This document shows positions 18,128-27,142 of a stretch of DNA of 64,000 nucleotides, piece by piece. Position 1 is the stretch's first letter; every line of letters begins with the position of its first letter. The DNA lies in contig CAZTTG010000017.1 of NCBI GenBank assembly GCA_964615935.1, forward strand, positions 14,457 through 78,456, read 5' to 3'. A model generated the notes under the pieces. That model ran no database searches, was not told the origin of the DNA, and saw only the letters and a program-made list of their open reading frames with translations. This DNA is from CAZTTG01 sp964615935. Lineage in GTDB: Bacteria > Planctomycetota > UBA1135 > GCA-002686595. A program made the position numbers and the translations under genes.

Positions 18128-18160
18128 GGGGCTCCGTGGTCGACCACGGAGCCCCATTTT
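18128..18160 (+). terminator. strong Rho-independent terminator
   Basis: The arms GGGGCTCCGTGGTC (18128-18141) and its exact reverse complement (18142-18155) form a 28-bp perfect palindrome, followed by ATTTT on the + strand. It ends the roughly 390-nt transcript predicted from the Fur-like promoter and isolates it from the kinase gene 113 bp further on. Confidence 0.75.
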
Positions 18161-18272
18161 CGTCTGCGCGCGCCCGGGCCCGAGGAGGCGGTACAATCGT
18201 GGCCGTTTCCAGCTTCGTCCGAGGGCGGGCCAGGGCCCCGCTCCACCGGACGGGCCTCGAGGAGGAGGCGCC

Positions 18273-21110
18273 GTGAGCGAGGAGGAGGACAGTCGGGCCG
18301 AGGGCGAGGAGGGCTCGGGGCGCGAGGCCGCCTCCTCGGGCAGGGCCGCTCGCGACCCGGACCCGCTGTCGGAGAACCCGGCCCTCGCGGAGAAGCTCAA
18401 GGGCCTCTTCCGGAGGCTGGATGACGGGCCGCGCGACGGCGACGAGTCCGGCGTGGCCCCCCCCACCCTGGGCGAGTTCCGCATCCTCCGGGAGATCGGC
18501 TCGGGCGCGACAGCCACCGTGTACGAGGCGGAGCAGAGATCCCTTCGCCGGCGGGTGGCCCTGAAGGTGCTGGCTCCCCACCTGAGCCTCTCCGAGCGGT
18601 CGGTGCAGAAGTTCCGCCGCGAGGCCGAGGCCGGCGGCCGGCAGGCCCACCCCGGCATCGTCACGGTCTTCGCCGTGGGCGAGGAGCACGGGACCCACTA
18701 CATCGCCCAGGAGCTGGTCGGCGGCGGTCGCACGCTGGCCGAGGACATCTGGAAGCGCCAGCGGGAGGGCCGCCTGCCGCGCGGGTACTTCCGGGCGACC
18801 GCCCTGCTGATCGCCGAGGTTGCCGACGCCCTGGAGCACGCGCACTCCTGCGACGTCATCCACCGCGACGTGAAGCCCTCCAACATCCTGCTGGCCGAAG
18901 ACGGACGGCCCCAGGTGGGCGACTTCGGGCTGGCGCGCCTGGAGGACGCCATGGCCCTGTCGCGGAGCGGGGACGTGGTCGGCACTCCCCTCTACATGTC
19001 GCCCGAGCAGGCGACCGGAGGGCGCGGTGGGATCGACCAGCGCACCGACGTGTACTCGCTGGGCGCGACCCTGTACGAGGCCCTCACCCTGGAGCGCCCC
19101 TTTTTCGCGAGCTCCGCCGGCGAGATCCTGCGCAAGATCCTCCTCCAGGAGCCGCGGGATCCGCAGCGGCTCGACCCCACCATCCCCAAGGATCTGGCGG
19201 TGATCTGCCTCAAGGCCATGGAGAAGGACCCGCGGCGCCGCTACGGGACCATGGCCGAGCTGGCGGCGGACCTGCGGCGCTTCCACTCGGGAGAGGCCGT
19301 GCTGGCCCGACCGATCGGGCGGCTGCGTCGATGCGAGAGGTGGGTGCGCCGCCACAAGCTCCCCTCCCTCGCCGGCGCGGCCACCGCGGTGGCCGCGGTG
19401 GCCCTGATCGTCCTCGGCATCCAGTACTCCGTGCAGAGGGGTCGCAGCGAGCGCCGCGCGCTGGCCCGCTACGTGCCCGCGAGGAGCGCCCTGGGCTGGG
19501 ACCTCTTCGGCTGGCCGGCCAACCCCCACGTGGAGTTCCGGCAGGATCCCGGCGATCCCAGCGGCCACATGCTGGCGGCCCTGAACCGCCTGATCCGGCC
19601 CGGCGCCGGCCACCTCGATGAGGTGGCCGACCACCTGCGCGACTGCCTCGAGACCTGCCCCGCCCGCGGGGAGAAGCACCTGGACGCCGACGCCCACTAC
19701 CTCCTCGGTCTGGTGACGCTCGAGCTCGCGCGGGCCGCCGATCCCGAGCGGGCGGCCGAGCTGCGCGCCGAGGCGCGGAGAGAGCTTCGGCGGGCCGGGA
19801 GCTTCGACGTGGCGTCCCGCGAGACCCTCGTGCTGCGCGAGGCGAATCCCGCGGCGCTGCTCCGAGGCGAGCTCGTGCCGAAGCTCAGCGAGCTGCATCT
19901 CGACACCGGGCACCACCTGGTCCACCTGCACCGCGGCATCTTCCTCTTCACCAAGCTCTACCAGGGCGGGGAGCGCAACGAGTTCCTGGCCGCCATCGAG
20001 CACCTCGAGGCGGCGCGGCGCGCCCGCCCCCTCAACGCCACCGCCTGCTCGATCCTGGGGCGCGTCGTCTTCTTCTTCGCGCGATCCTACGGCTTCCTGC
20101 ACCTGCTGGAGCGAGCCGAACAGCTCTGCCTGGAGTCCCTCGAGCTCCCAGGCGGTGACGCCCTCTCCCTGACGCTCGCCACCCTCGGGCAGATACGCCT
20201 GCTGGGCGGCGATCTGGAGGGGGCCGCCGGGGCCTTCCTGCTCGCCCTGGAGCGCTTCCCACCCGGCGAGGAGGAGGACTGCCTCGCCCACAACGCCCTC
20301 AGGGAGTACGGCCGATGCCTCGCCATGAACGGGCAGCTCGAGGAGGCCCGGGCGCGCATGCTCGCGGCGGAGAGGAACTGCCAGGGCGATCCACACGGCC
20401 AGAAGGCCCTGGCCGAGCTCCACCTCGCGATGGACGCCCCTCTCGAGGCCCTGTCCCATGCCCAGCGAGGGGTGACGAGGCGCAGCAGCAGCCGCCCCCA
20501 CGAGACCCGGATCGCGAGCGCGATCCTGGTCAACGTCCGCGCGCTGCTCACCTGCGGCGAGGCGCCCGCCGCCTGGGAGCTCTTCGGGCGTCACATGGGC
20601 AGCGCCTTCGCGGCTCCGCACAGCCTGAGCCGGGCCTGCCAGCTCGCCGCCACGGCCTACCCTGCCCCGGATGCGGGCGATCGCGCGATGCAGACCACCG
20701 TGAGCCAGATCGGCCAATACGTCGGCTCGGTCGGCATCGAATACGAAGGCCTCGCCTCTCCGATCTGCTACAGCGGTCAGGGCGCCGTCCGCTTCTGGCA
20801 GGGCAACTTCGAGTACGCCGAGCAGGACCTCGAGCGGGCACGGGCCCTGCGCGCGCAGTGGCCGCCCCACACCAAGGAGCGCCACTGGTTGGACGAGGCC
20901 TGCGACCTCTACTTCCTGGCCATGGTGCGCGCGCGCCTCTCGCAGGGCGAATCCCGAACCGAGACCTTCCGGCGCGAGAAGCGGGCGGCCGCCGAGAAGT
21001 GCTTCGCAGCCGCCGAGGAGCTGTTGGCGAGGCGCGGCCGGCCCGCCGAGGAGGCGGACGTCCTGGACGGAATCCGCCGGCGCGCGCTGGAGGTCCTCGG
21101 AGCCCGCTGA
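18273..21110 (+). CDS. transmembrane Ser/Thr protein kinase with TPR-like C-terminal region
   Basis: 945 residues from the GTG at 18273, which is preceded by GAGGAGGAGG; the longer open frame upstream crosses the terminator and is rejected. Acidic leader (1-60), then a Hanks-type kinase domain (about 68-345): glycine loop GSGATATVYE, Lys98 in VALKVL, HRDVKPSN with Asp199, DFGLAR at about 217, and the APE-like SPEQATGG. One membrane helix follows (about 365-390), then a long helical, TPR-like extracytoplasmic region to the end. This layout is very common in Planctomycetota. The ligand and targets are unknown. It is monocistronic as far as can be seen. Confidence 0.9.
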   Translation: MSEEEDSRAEGEEGSGREAASSGRAARDPDPLSENPALAEKLKGLFRRLDDGPRDGDESGVAPPTLGEFRILREIGSGATATVYEAEQRSLRRRVALKVLAPHLSLSERSVQKFRREAEAGGRQAHPGIVTVFAVGEEHGTHYIAQELVGGGRTLAEDIWKRQREGRLPRGYFRATALLIAEVADALEHAHSCDVIHRDVKPSNILLAEDGRPQVGDFGLARLEDAMALSRSGDVVGTPLYMSPEQATGGRGGIDQRTDVYSLGATLYEALTLERPFFASSAGEILRKILLQEPRDPQRLDPTIPKDLAVICLKAMEKDPRRRYGTMAELAADLRRFHSGEAVLARPIGRLRRCERWVRRHKLPSLAGAATAVAAVALIVLGIQYSVQRGRSERRALARYVPARSALGWDLFGWPANPHVEFRQDPGDPSGHMLAALNRLIRPGAGHLDEVADHLRDCLETCPARGEKHLDADAHYLLGLVTLELARAADPERAAELRAEARRELRRAGSFDVASRETLVLREANPAALLRGELVPKLSELHLDTGHHLVHLHRGIFLFTKLYQGGERNEFLAAIEHLEAARRARPLNATACSILGRVVFFFARSYGFLHLLERAEQLCLESLELPGGDALSLTLATLGQIRLLGGDLEGAAGAFLLALERFPPGEEEDCLAHNALREYGRCLAMNGQLEEARARMLAAERNCQGDPHGQKALAELHLAMDAPLEALSHAQRGVTRRSSSRPHETRIASAILVNVRALLTCGEAPAAWELFGRHMGSAFAAPHSLSRACQLAATAYPAPDAGDRAMQTTVSQIGQYVGSVGIEYEGLASPICYSGQGAVRFWQGNFEYAEQDLERARALRAQWPPHTKERHWLDEACDLYFLAMVRARLSQGESRTETFRREKRAAAEKCFAAAEELLARRGRPAEEADVLDGIRRRALEVLGAR

Positions 21111-21150
21111 GCCCCGCGCGAGCGGCCGTCCCGCTTTCGGGATACTGCCC

Positions 21151-21179
21151 TTGATTCCCCGCCGTCGGGCGGGTTAAAA
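21151..21179 (+). promoter_or_regulatory. possible promoter of argF-rocD (overlaps a hairpin)
   Basis: TTGATT (21151-21156) and TTAAAA (21174-21179) are 17 bp apart, 70 bp before argF. The spacer contains CCCGCC-GTCG-GGCGGG, a short hairpin that might instead help end the kinase transcript. Either or both roles are possible. Confidence 0.35.
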
Positions 21180-21248
21180 GCCGAAGTTCCGCCCGTATCG
21201 CGAGGGTCCACCCGGTCAGGGCCGGGGCAATCGGAGTAAGGAGCATCG

Positions 21249-22175
21249 ATGGCGCACAAGGACTTCATCACCCTGCACGACTGGACGCCCACCGAGGTCC
21301 AGGGCCTGCTGGAGCGCTCGGCCGAGGTCAAGGCCCACCCCGACGCCTACCGCACCTCCCTGGCCGGCCAGAGCCTGGCGCTCTACTTCGAGAAGTCCTC
21401 CACCCGCACCCGGGTGTCCTTCGAGGTCGGCATCTTCGAGCTGGGCGGGGTAGGGCTCTTCCTGGGACCCAAGGACCTGCAGGTGGGCCGGGGCGAGACC
21501 ATCGCCGACACGGCCCGGGTGCTCTCCCGCTTCGTGGGGGGGATCATGGCGCGCACCTTCGGTCACGACGTGGTCACCGAGCTGGCCCGGTGGGCCTCGG
21601 TGCCGGTCATCAACGGCCTCACCGACTACAACCACCCCTGCCAGGCGGTGGCGGACTACTTCACCCTGCTGGAGAAGAAGGGGCGCCTCGAGGGGCTGAA
21701 GCTCTGCTACGTGGGCGACGGCAACAACGTGGTCCACTCCCTGGCCCTGGGCGCCGCCAAGCTGGGCGTCCACTTCACGGCGGCCTGTCCGGAGGGCTAC
21801 CTGCCCCGCCAGGACGTCATCGAGCTGGCCCGCGAGGACGCCCTCCTGACCGGCGCGAAGATCGAGGTGGTCAGCGATCCCGTCGAGGGGGTGCGGGGGG
21901 CCGACGCGGTCTACACCGACGTGTGGGCCTCCATGGGCCAGGAGGAGGAGCACGCCCAGCGCCTGAAGACCTTCGAGAGTTTTCAGGTGGACATGGAGCT
22001 CTTCGCCAGGGCCAAGGACGACGCAGTCTTCATGCACTGCCTGCCCGCCCACCACGGCGAGGAGGTCACCGAGGAGGTCTGCGAGCACGAGCGCTCGGTG
22101 ATCTTCGACGAGGCCGAGAACCGACTCCACTGCCAGAAGGCGATCATGCTCAGCCTCATGGGGGGCATCCAGTAG
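21249..22175 (+). CDS. argF: ornithine carbamoyltransferase
   Basis: 308 residues, full length. It makes citrulline and phosphate from ornithine and carbamoyl phosphate in the cytoplasm. Carbamoyl-phosphate motif STRTRVSFEVG (about residues 52-62), HPCQ at about residue 135, and the ornithine-site HCLPAHHGEEV near the C-terminus, where Cys is diagnostic for OTC rather than acetylornithine carbamoyltransferase. Ribosome site AAGGAG 6-7 nt upstream. It is followed 50 bp later by an ornithine aminotransferase gene, so both enzymes draw on the ornithine pool. Anabolic versus catabolic direction cannot be read from sequence. Confidence 0.95.
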   Translation: MAHKDFITLHDWTPTEVQGLLERSAEVKAHPDAYRTSLAGQSLALYFEKSSTRTRVSFEVGIFELGGVGLFLGPKDLQVGRGETIADTARVLSRFVGGIMARTFGHDVVTELARWASVPVINGLTDYNHPCQAVADYFTLLEKKGRLEGLKLCYVGDGNNVVHSLALGAAKLGVHFTAACPEGYLPRQDVIELAREDALLTGAKIEVVSDPVEGVRGADAVYTDVWASMGQEEEHAQRLKTFESFQVDMELFARAKDDAVFMHCLPAHHGEEVTEEVCEHERSVIFDEAENRLHCQKAIMLSLMGGIQ

Positions 22176-22225
22176 TACAACCCGCGCGGGGCCCCGTCCG
22201 GGCCGCCCAGGAAAGGAGACGCACA

Positions 22226-23425
22226 ATGGTCAACTCCAAGGAACTCATCGAGCTCGAGGCGAGCTTCGGCGCCCACAACTACCACCCCCTGCCGGTGGTC
22301 CTCGAGAGGGGCGAGGGCGTCTGGGTCTGGGACGTCGAGGGGAAGAAGTACCTCGACTTCCTGGCCTGCTACTCGGCCGTCAACCAGGGGCACTGCCACC
22401 CGCGCCTGGTCAAGGTGCTGCAGGAGCAGGCGGCCCGGCTCACCCTCACCTCGCGGGCCTTCCACAACGACCAGCTGGGCCCCTTCCTGAAGGAGCTCTG
22501 CGAGCTCTGCGGCACCGAGATGGCGCTGCCCATGAACACCGGCGCCGAGGCGGTGGAGACGGCCATCAAGGCGGTGCGCCGCTGGGGCTACGGGGTCAAG
22601 GGCATCCCCGACGACCAGGCCGAGATCATCGTCTGCCGGGACAACTTCCACGGCCGCACCACCACCATCGTGGGCTTCTCCAGCGACGAGGAGTACCGCC
22701 GCGGCTTCGGCCCCTTCGCCCCGGGCTTCGTCCTGATCCCCTACGGCGACCTGGACGCGCTGGAGAGGGTCATCACCCCCAACACCGCCGCCTTCCTGGT
22801 GGAGCCCATCCAGGGCGAGGCCGGAGTGGCGGTGCCTTCCGAGGGTTACCTGGCGGGCGCCCGAGAGATCTGCACGCGCAACCGGGTGCTCCTGGTGGCG
22901 GACGAGATCCAGGTCGGCTTCGGCCGCACCGGCCGCATGTTCTGCTGCGATCACGAGGACGTCACCCCCGACGCGATGATCCTGGGCAAGGCCATGGCCG
23001 GCGGCTTCTATCCGGTCTCGGCGGTGGTGGCCTCGAAGGAGATCCTGGGCGTCTTCGACCCCGGCTCCCACGGCTCCACCTTCGGCGGCAACCCGCTGGG
23101 GGCGGCGGTCGCTCGCGAGGCCCTGCGCATCGTGGTCGAGGAGAAGCTGGCCGAGCGCTCGGCCGAGCTGGGGCACTGGTTCATGGAGGAGCTGCGCGCC
23201 ATCGGCAGCCCCCACGTGGCCGAGATCCGCGGCAAGGGCCTCTTCGTGGGCATCCGCCTCAAGCCCGAGGTGGGCGGCGCGCGCCCCTTCTGCGAGCGCC
23301 TGCGCGACGAGGGCATGCTGTGCAAGGAGACCCACGTGGACGTGATCCGCTTCGCCCCGCCGCTGATCATCGAGAAGCCCGAGCTGGAGTGGGCCCTGGA
23401 GGGGATCCGCAAGGTCCTCTCGTAG
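22226..23425 (+). CDS. rocD: ornithine--oxo-acid transaminase
   Basis: 399 residues, a class III PLP aminotransferase closest to ornithine delta-aminotransferase, interconverting ornithine + 2-oxoglutarate with glutamate-5-semialdehyde + glutamate. Motifs: MNTGAEAVETAIKAVRRWGY near residue 105, FHGRTTTIVGFS, VEPIQGEAGV, VADEIQVGFGRTG and the PLP Lys in ILGKAMAGG. The ending 'THVDVIRFAPPLIIEKPELEW' supports the ornithine subgroup. ATG at 22226 has AAAGGAG upstream. Cotranscribed with argF, allowing proline/glutamate and arginine carbon to be linked. Confidence 0.93.
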   Translation: MVNSKELIELEASFGAHNYHPLPVVLERGEGVWVWDVEGKKYLDFLACYSAVNQGHCHPRLVKVLQEQAARLTLTSRAFHNDQLGPFLKELCELCGTEMALPMNTGAEAVETAIKAVRRWGYGVKGIPDDQAEIIVCRDNFHGRTTTIVGFSSDEEYRRGFGPFAPGFVLIPYGDLDALERVITPNTAAFLVEPIQGEAGVAVPSEGYLAGAREICTRNRVLLVADEIQVGFGRTGRMFCCDHEDVTPDAMILGKAMAGGFYPVSAVVASKEILGVFDPGSHGSTFGGNPLGAAVAREALRIVVEEKLAERSAELGHWFMEELRAIGSPHVAEIRGKGLFVGIRLKPEVGGARPFCERLRDEGMLCKETHVDVIRFAPPLIIEKPELEWALEGIRKVLS

Positions 23426-23450
23426 CTGTCCGCTGCCCCGCTGCGGGCCC

Positions 23451-24770
23451 CTACCCCTCGCGCATCACCCAGCGCAGGATGGTGCCCAGGCGGGGCGGCG
23501 TGCCCTGCATCAGGATGCCCACGCGGAAGACCCGGCTCCCGGCCCAGACGAAGAGCAGGGTGAAGGCCAGGACCCCGATCAGGCCGACGGTCGGCTGCCA
23601 CAGCGGGACCCCGCCCGGGGTGCACTGCCGGATGAGCATCAGCATCGGGGTGAAGGGCGGGAACAGGGAGAGCCCGGTGGCGAAAGCGCTCTCGGGGTGC
23701 ATGACCACCGGCATCTGGACGAACATGGGGACGATCATCGGCAGCATGGCGGGCAGGCTCACCGCCTGGACCTCCGAGGCGTCGTTGCAGGCCGATCCCA
23801 GGGCGGCGAACACCGCGCCGAACATGAAGATCGCGGTGATCACCCAGGCGAAGAACCAGGGCAGGGCGTGGTACGGCACGAAGCCGCCCAGCTCCATGTG
23901 GCGGATGAGCAGGACCCCCAGGACGACGTAGACCGTGGCCGCGGTGAGCGAGACGCAGACCCCGCCGAGGAGCTTGCCCATCATGAACTCGAAGGGCTTG
24001 ATGGAGCCCAGCATGACCTCGGCGATGCGCTGAGACTTCTCTTCCGTGACCGCGCCGAGCAGGGGCACGGCGCCCATGAGGAGCATGATGAAGAGTAGGA
24101 GCGGCAGGATCAGGGGCACCAGGATGGCCTCCGCCTCGCCCCGGCGCTCGGCGCTGGTGACCCCGCCCGTCTCGGGGTCGGCCGAGACCAGGCCCAGGCC
24201 CTCGGCGAAGGTCCAGTGGAAGAGATCCTCGATCTCCGAGGCGTCCACGCCCGCCTCGGCCAGCCGCAGGCGGCGCAGCTCGGCGTTGATCGGGTTGTCG
24301 ATCCACTCCCGCACCTCGTCCAGGGCCGGGTTGCGGGCGTGGTAGGCGATGCGCGCCGTCTGAGGGCTGCGGCCGGGGTGCAGGATGCCCTCGCCGATCT
24401 CCGCGAAGGCGTGCAGCTCGCCCCGCCGGACCCGATCGGAGAGCGCCAACCTCTGCGCCTCGACCCCCTCGGCGTCCGGCTCGACCAGCTCGAGCAGATA
24501 GGCCGGTCTCAGCTTCTTTCCCGTCTCCTCGTCGTGCACCACCCGCTGGTTGCGCTCCTCGGCGGCCTGGACCAGGGCCTCGGCCACCAGGTGGGAGCGG
24601 TCCACCACAGCCACCCGCTTGTCGGTGGTGTCCACCCGGTCCTTGAGCAGCGCGAAGGCGATGGCGCTGCCGCCCATGAGGATGGGAGCCAGCACCAGGC
24701 CGACGATGAAGCCCTTGGTGCGGACCGTCGCCTTGTACTCCCGCCGGGCCACGCGGAGGATCTTACGCAT
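23451..24770 (-). CDS. ABC transporter permease (NatB/ABC2 type)
   Basis: 439 residues. One N-terminal helix (FIVGLVLAPILMGGSAIAFAL), a large extracytoplasmic domain (about 45-210), and then five or more helices in the C-terminal half: the ABC-2 family 3 pattern of NatB-like exporters. The motif TEEKSQRIAEVMLGSIKPFEFMMGK, split here across two stretches, is the signature cytoplasmic elbow. The ATG overlaps the end of the ATPase gene by 8 bp, so the two subunits are coupled. Substrate unknown; NatAB relatives export sodium or peptides/antibiotics. Confidence 0.88.
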   Translation of the reverse strand: MRKILRVARREYKATVRTKGFIVGLVLAPILMGGSAIAFALLKDRVDTTDKRVAVVDRSHLVAEALVQAAEERNQRVVHDEETGKKLRPAYLLELVEPDAEGVEAQRLALSDRVRRGELHAFAEIGEGILHPGRSPQTARIAYHARNPALDEVREWIDNPINAELRRLRLAEAGVDASEIEDLFHWTFAEGLGLVSADPETGGVTSAERRGEAEAILVPLILPLLLFIMLLMGAVPLLGAVTEEKSQRIAEVMLGSIKPFEFMMGKLLGGVCVSLTAATVYVVLGVLLIRHMELGGFVPYHALPWFFAWVITAIFMFGAVFAALGSACNDASEVQAVSLPAMLPMIVPMFVQMPVVMHPESAFATGLSLFPPFTPMLMLIRQCTPGGVPLWQPTVGLIGVLAFTLLFVWAGSRVFRVGILMQGTPPRLGTILRWVMREG

Positions 24771-25674
24771 GCTCCACCCCCTGGGGCTCCGGCGCGGCGA
24801 TCCGGACGAAGATGTCGTGCAGGGATGGTCGGGTCACCTCGAAGGAGAGCACGCGGGTCCCGGCCATGACCTCGGCCACGATCTCCTGCGGGTCGCGCTC
24901 CCCGCTCACCTGCAGCTCCACGACCTTGCCGAAGTCGTTGATACGCTTGACCCCGGCCACGTCCCGCAGGCCGGCGGCGCCGTCCTCGGTGCGCAGGCGG
25001 ATGGTGTCGCTGCCGTACTCGTCCTGGATCGAGCTCAGGGTGCCGTCCAGCACCTTGCGGCCCTTGAAGATCATGAAGATGAAGTCGCACATCCGCTCGG
25101 CCACGCCCATGTCGTGGGTGCTCAGGATGACCGAGGTGCCCTGGGCGTTCAGCTCCAGCACCGCCTCCCGGATGGCGTCGGCGTTGACCGGATCCAGGCC
25201 GGTGAAGGGCTCGTCCAGGATCACCAGATCGGGGCGAGAGACCACCGTGGCGATGAACTGCACCTTCTGGCTCATGCCCTTGCTGAGGGCTTCCACCTTC
25301 TTTCCAGCCCAGTCGGCCAAACCCAGCTTCTCCAGCCAGGCGTCGACCTCGTGCCGCACCTCGGCGCCTTCCTTCAGGTACCCGTAGAACTCCAGGATCT
25401 CGCGTACCTTCATCTTCTTGTACAGGCCGCGCTCCTCCGGCATGTAGCCGATGCGGTCGGTGCAGGCCCCCTTCAGCTCCTCCCCGAAGACCCGGACGTC
25501 GCCCCGATCCGGGTAGAGGATGTTCATGATCATCCGCATGGTGGTGGTCTTGCCGGATCCGTTGGGCCCGATGAATCCGTAGACGCTGCCCTGCGGGACG
25601 GTCAGCGAGAGGTCGTCGACGGCGACGTGCTGGCCGAAGGTCTTGGTGACGTGGTGGATGTCTACCGCGTTCAT
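24763..25674 (-). CDS. ABC transporter ATP-binding protein (NatA type)
   Basis: 303 residues from ATG 25674. Walker A GPNGSGKTT, Q-loop region YMPEERGLY, signature LSKGMSQKVQ, Walker B LVILDEPFTGLD and switch His in STHDMG are all intact. The last about 80 residues form the DUF4162-type tail seen in this subgroup of exporter ATPases. First gene of a two-gene leftward operon with its permease. Confidence 0.93.
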   Translation of the reverse strand: MNAVDIHHVTKTFGQHVAVDDLSLTVPQGSVYGFIGPNGSGKTTTMRMIMNILYPDRGDVRVFGEELKGACTDRIGYMPEERGLYKKMKVREILEFYGYLKEGAEVRHEVDAWLEKLGLADWAGKKVEALSKGMSQKVQFIATVVSRPDLVILDEPFTGLDPVNADAIREAVLELNAQGTSVILSTHDMGVAERMCDFIFMIFKGRKVLDGTLSSIQDEYGSDTIRLRTEDGAAGLRDVAGVKRINDFGKVVELQVSGERDPQEIVAEVMAGTRVLSFEVTRPSLHDIFVRIAAPEPQGVEHA

Positions 25675-26037
25675 GGTGGGTCTTGGAGCGGGGAGAAGGG
25701 AGCGGTCGCGGGTTCGAGCCCGGTGCGCGAGGAGGCTCTTACAATCCCGCAACTCCGGAGAGAGCGCCCGATCGGCGGAGCCGATTCGAGGGCACACCCT
25801 ACGACGGCAGTCCGGATCGATTCACGCCGTTCTCCGGATAGCGCTCGCCGAGCCTTCCCCTGGCCGAGCGCCTGGCGGCGGGCGCGCGGCCGGAAGGGCT
25901 CGGTCCCAGGGGAACGCGTGTGATCCTCGAGACCTCCATCGGAGGGGAGCGAGTGAGGCTCTCGTGGAGGCGGCTCGGCGGCCCGCTGCGGCGGCCACCC
26001 CGGGGGACGCATCCGGTCGTGCGCGCCGCCAGTCCTG
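25675..26037. other. 363-bp stretch without a gene
   Basis: No convincing coding frame is seen on either strand. It contains a T-arm-like stretch (about 25709-25723, with GGTTCGAGCC) but no matching acceptor, D or anticodon arms. It should hold the promoter of the ABC exporter operon on the right-to-left strand. No terminator with a T-run was found. Confidence 0.5.
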
Positions 26038-26526
26038 TCAGAGGCCGAGCCACATGACCGCACCGCCGGAGACGAGGATGGCGAAGCCGGCGAGGGCGTG
26101 AGCCCAGCGCTCGCAGCAGCGGAGAGACACGAGCTGCATGCCGCGCAGGAGGGCGAATGTCGTCAGCGTCATCGTGGCGATGGTCACGGCGCCGAAGACG
26201 GTGACGACCCCCACGATTCCCCAGAAACTGTGGGCGGCGGCGGGGACGATGAGTATCGGGATCAAGGGCTCACAGGGGCCAAGGACGAAGACGGTGAAGA
26301 GCATCCACGGAGTCAGGCTGCGCCCCTGCGCATCGGCGTGGACGTGCGAGTGGCCCTCGACGTGGGTGTGCTCGTGGTGGTGTACGGTGCCGTCGGCGTG
26401 TGTATGTCGGTGGGTGTGCCGGCGGTTGCGGATGCCCCGACGCAGACCCCAGGAGCCGTAGGCCAGGCCGAAGACGATCAGCGCCCAGGCGGCCCAATCT
26501 CCCCTCGCCGACTCGAATGCCTCCAT
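26038..26526 (-). pseudogene. His-rich metal-transporter-like membrane protein, 5'-truncated
   Basis: 162 codons remain. One helix (LIVFGLAYGSWGL), a His-rich loop (HTHRHTHADGTVHHHEHTH and more), then about four helices ending GGAVMWLGL. This matches the middle and C-terminal part of UreH/NicO-like membrane proteins that handle nickel, cobalt or similar ions. Members of this group usually have further N-terminal helices before the loop, and those are missing. The frame runs into sequence of an unrelated truncated fucosidase at 26525 on the other strand. A short functional version cannot be excluded. Confidence 0.6.
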
Positions 26527-27106
26527 GTACTCGAGCGAATACGCCGACGCCAGCGGCGTGGGAGCGGCCCACGCGTGGGAGGAGAGCCGGGGGGTCGGCG
26601 GGTCCTACGGCTTCAATCGCGCCGAGGGCATCGACGACTACAAGAGCTCCGGCGAGCTGGTGCGCGAGCTCGTGGACGTGGTCAGCCGCGGCGGCAACCT
26701 GCTGCTCAACGTCGGCCCCACCGCCGATGGCCGCATCCCGGTGATCATGCAGCAGCGGCTCGTCGACATCGGCGAGTGGCTGGCGGTCAACGGCGAGGCG
26801 ATCTACGGCTCGGAGCCGTGGGAGCAGGCCGGCCCGAATCGCGGAGAGGACGGGTGCCTGTTCTTCACCACGAAGGGCGCGAAGCTGTATGTGATCTGCA
26901 CGCGGTGGCCGCTGGGGACGCTCGAGCTGCGGGGGCTGGAGAGCTCGGCGAGCACGAGCGTGCGCCTGCTGGGCCATGAGGGAACCGTCGAGTGGAGGAC
27001 GCAGGGGGACCGCCTCCTCATCGATCCACCCCCCGTCAACCCGGCCACGATGCCCTGCCGGCACGCCTGGGTGTTCGAGGTGGGGCCGCTCGCGCGGGCG
27101 CGCTAG
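26525..27106 (+). pseudogene. alpha-L-fucosidase (GH29-like), C-terminal fragment
   Basis: About 193 codons. The text AWEESRGVGGSYGFNRAE, SGELVRELVDVVSRGGN, LLLNVGPTADGRIP and IGEWLAVNGEAIYGSEPWE is the characteristic end of the GH29 catalytic barrel, followed by the small beta-sandwich tail. About 300 residues are absent, including the N-terminal barrel and its nucleophile Asp. The homology begins at the same place where the transporter gene on the other strand ends. No plausible start or signal peptide is present. Confidence 0.8.
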
Positions 27107-27142
27107 CCGACGGGCCGTTCGCTCGGTTCCCGACCGCCTCCC

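Noticed and set aside
25700..25740. tRNA-like T arm (GGTTCGAGCC) in the gap before the ABC exporter
   Set aside because: No acceptor, D or anticodon arms can be paired around it, so it is chance similarity.
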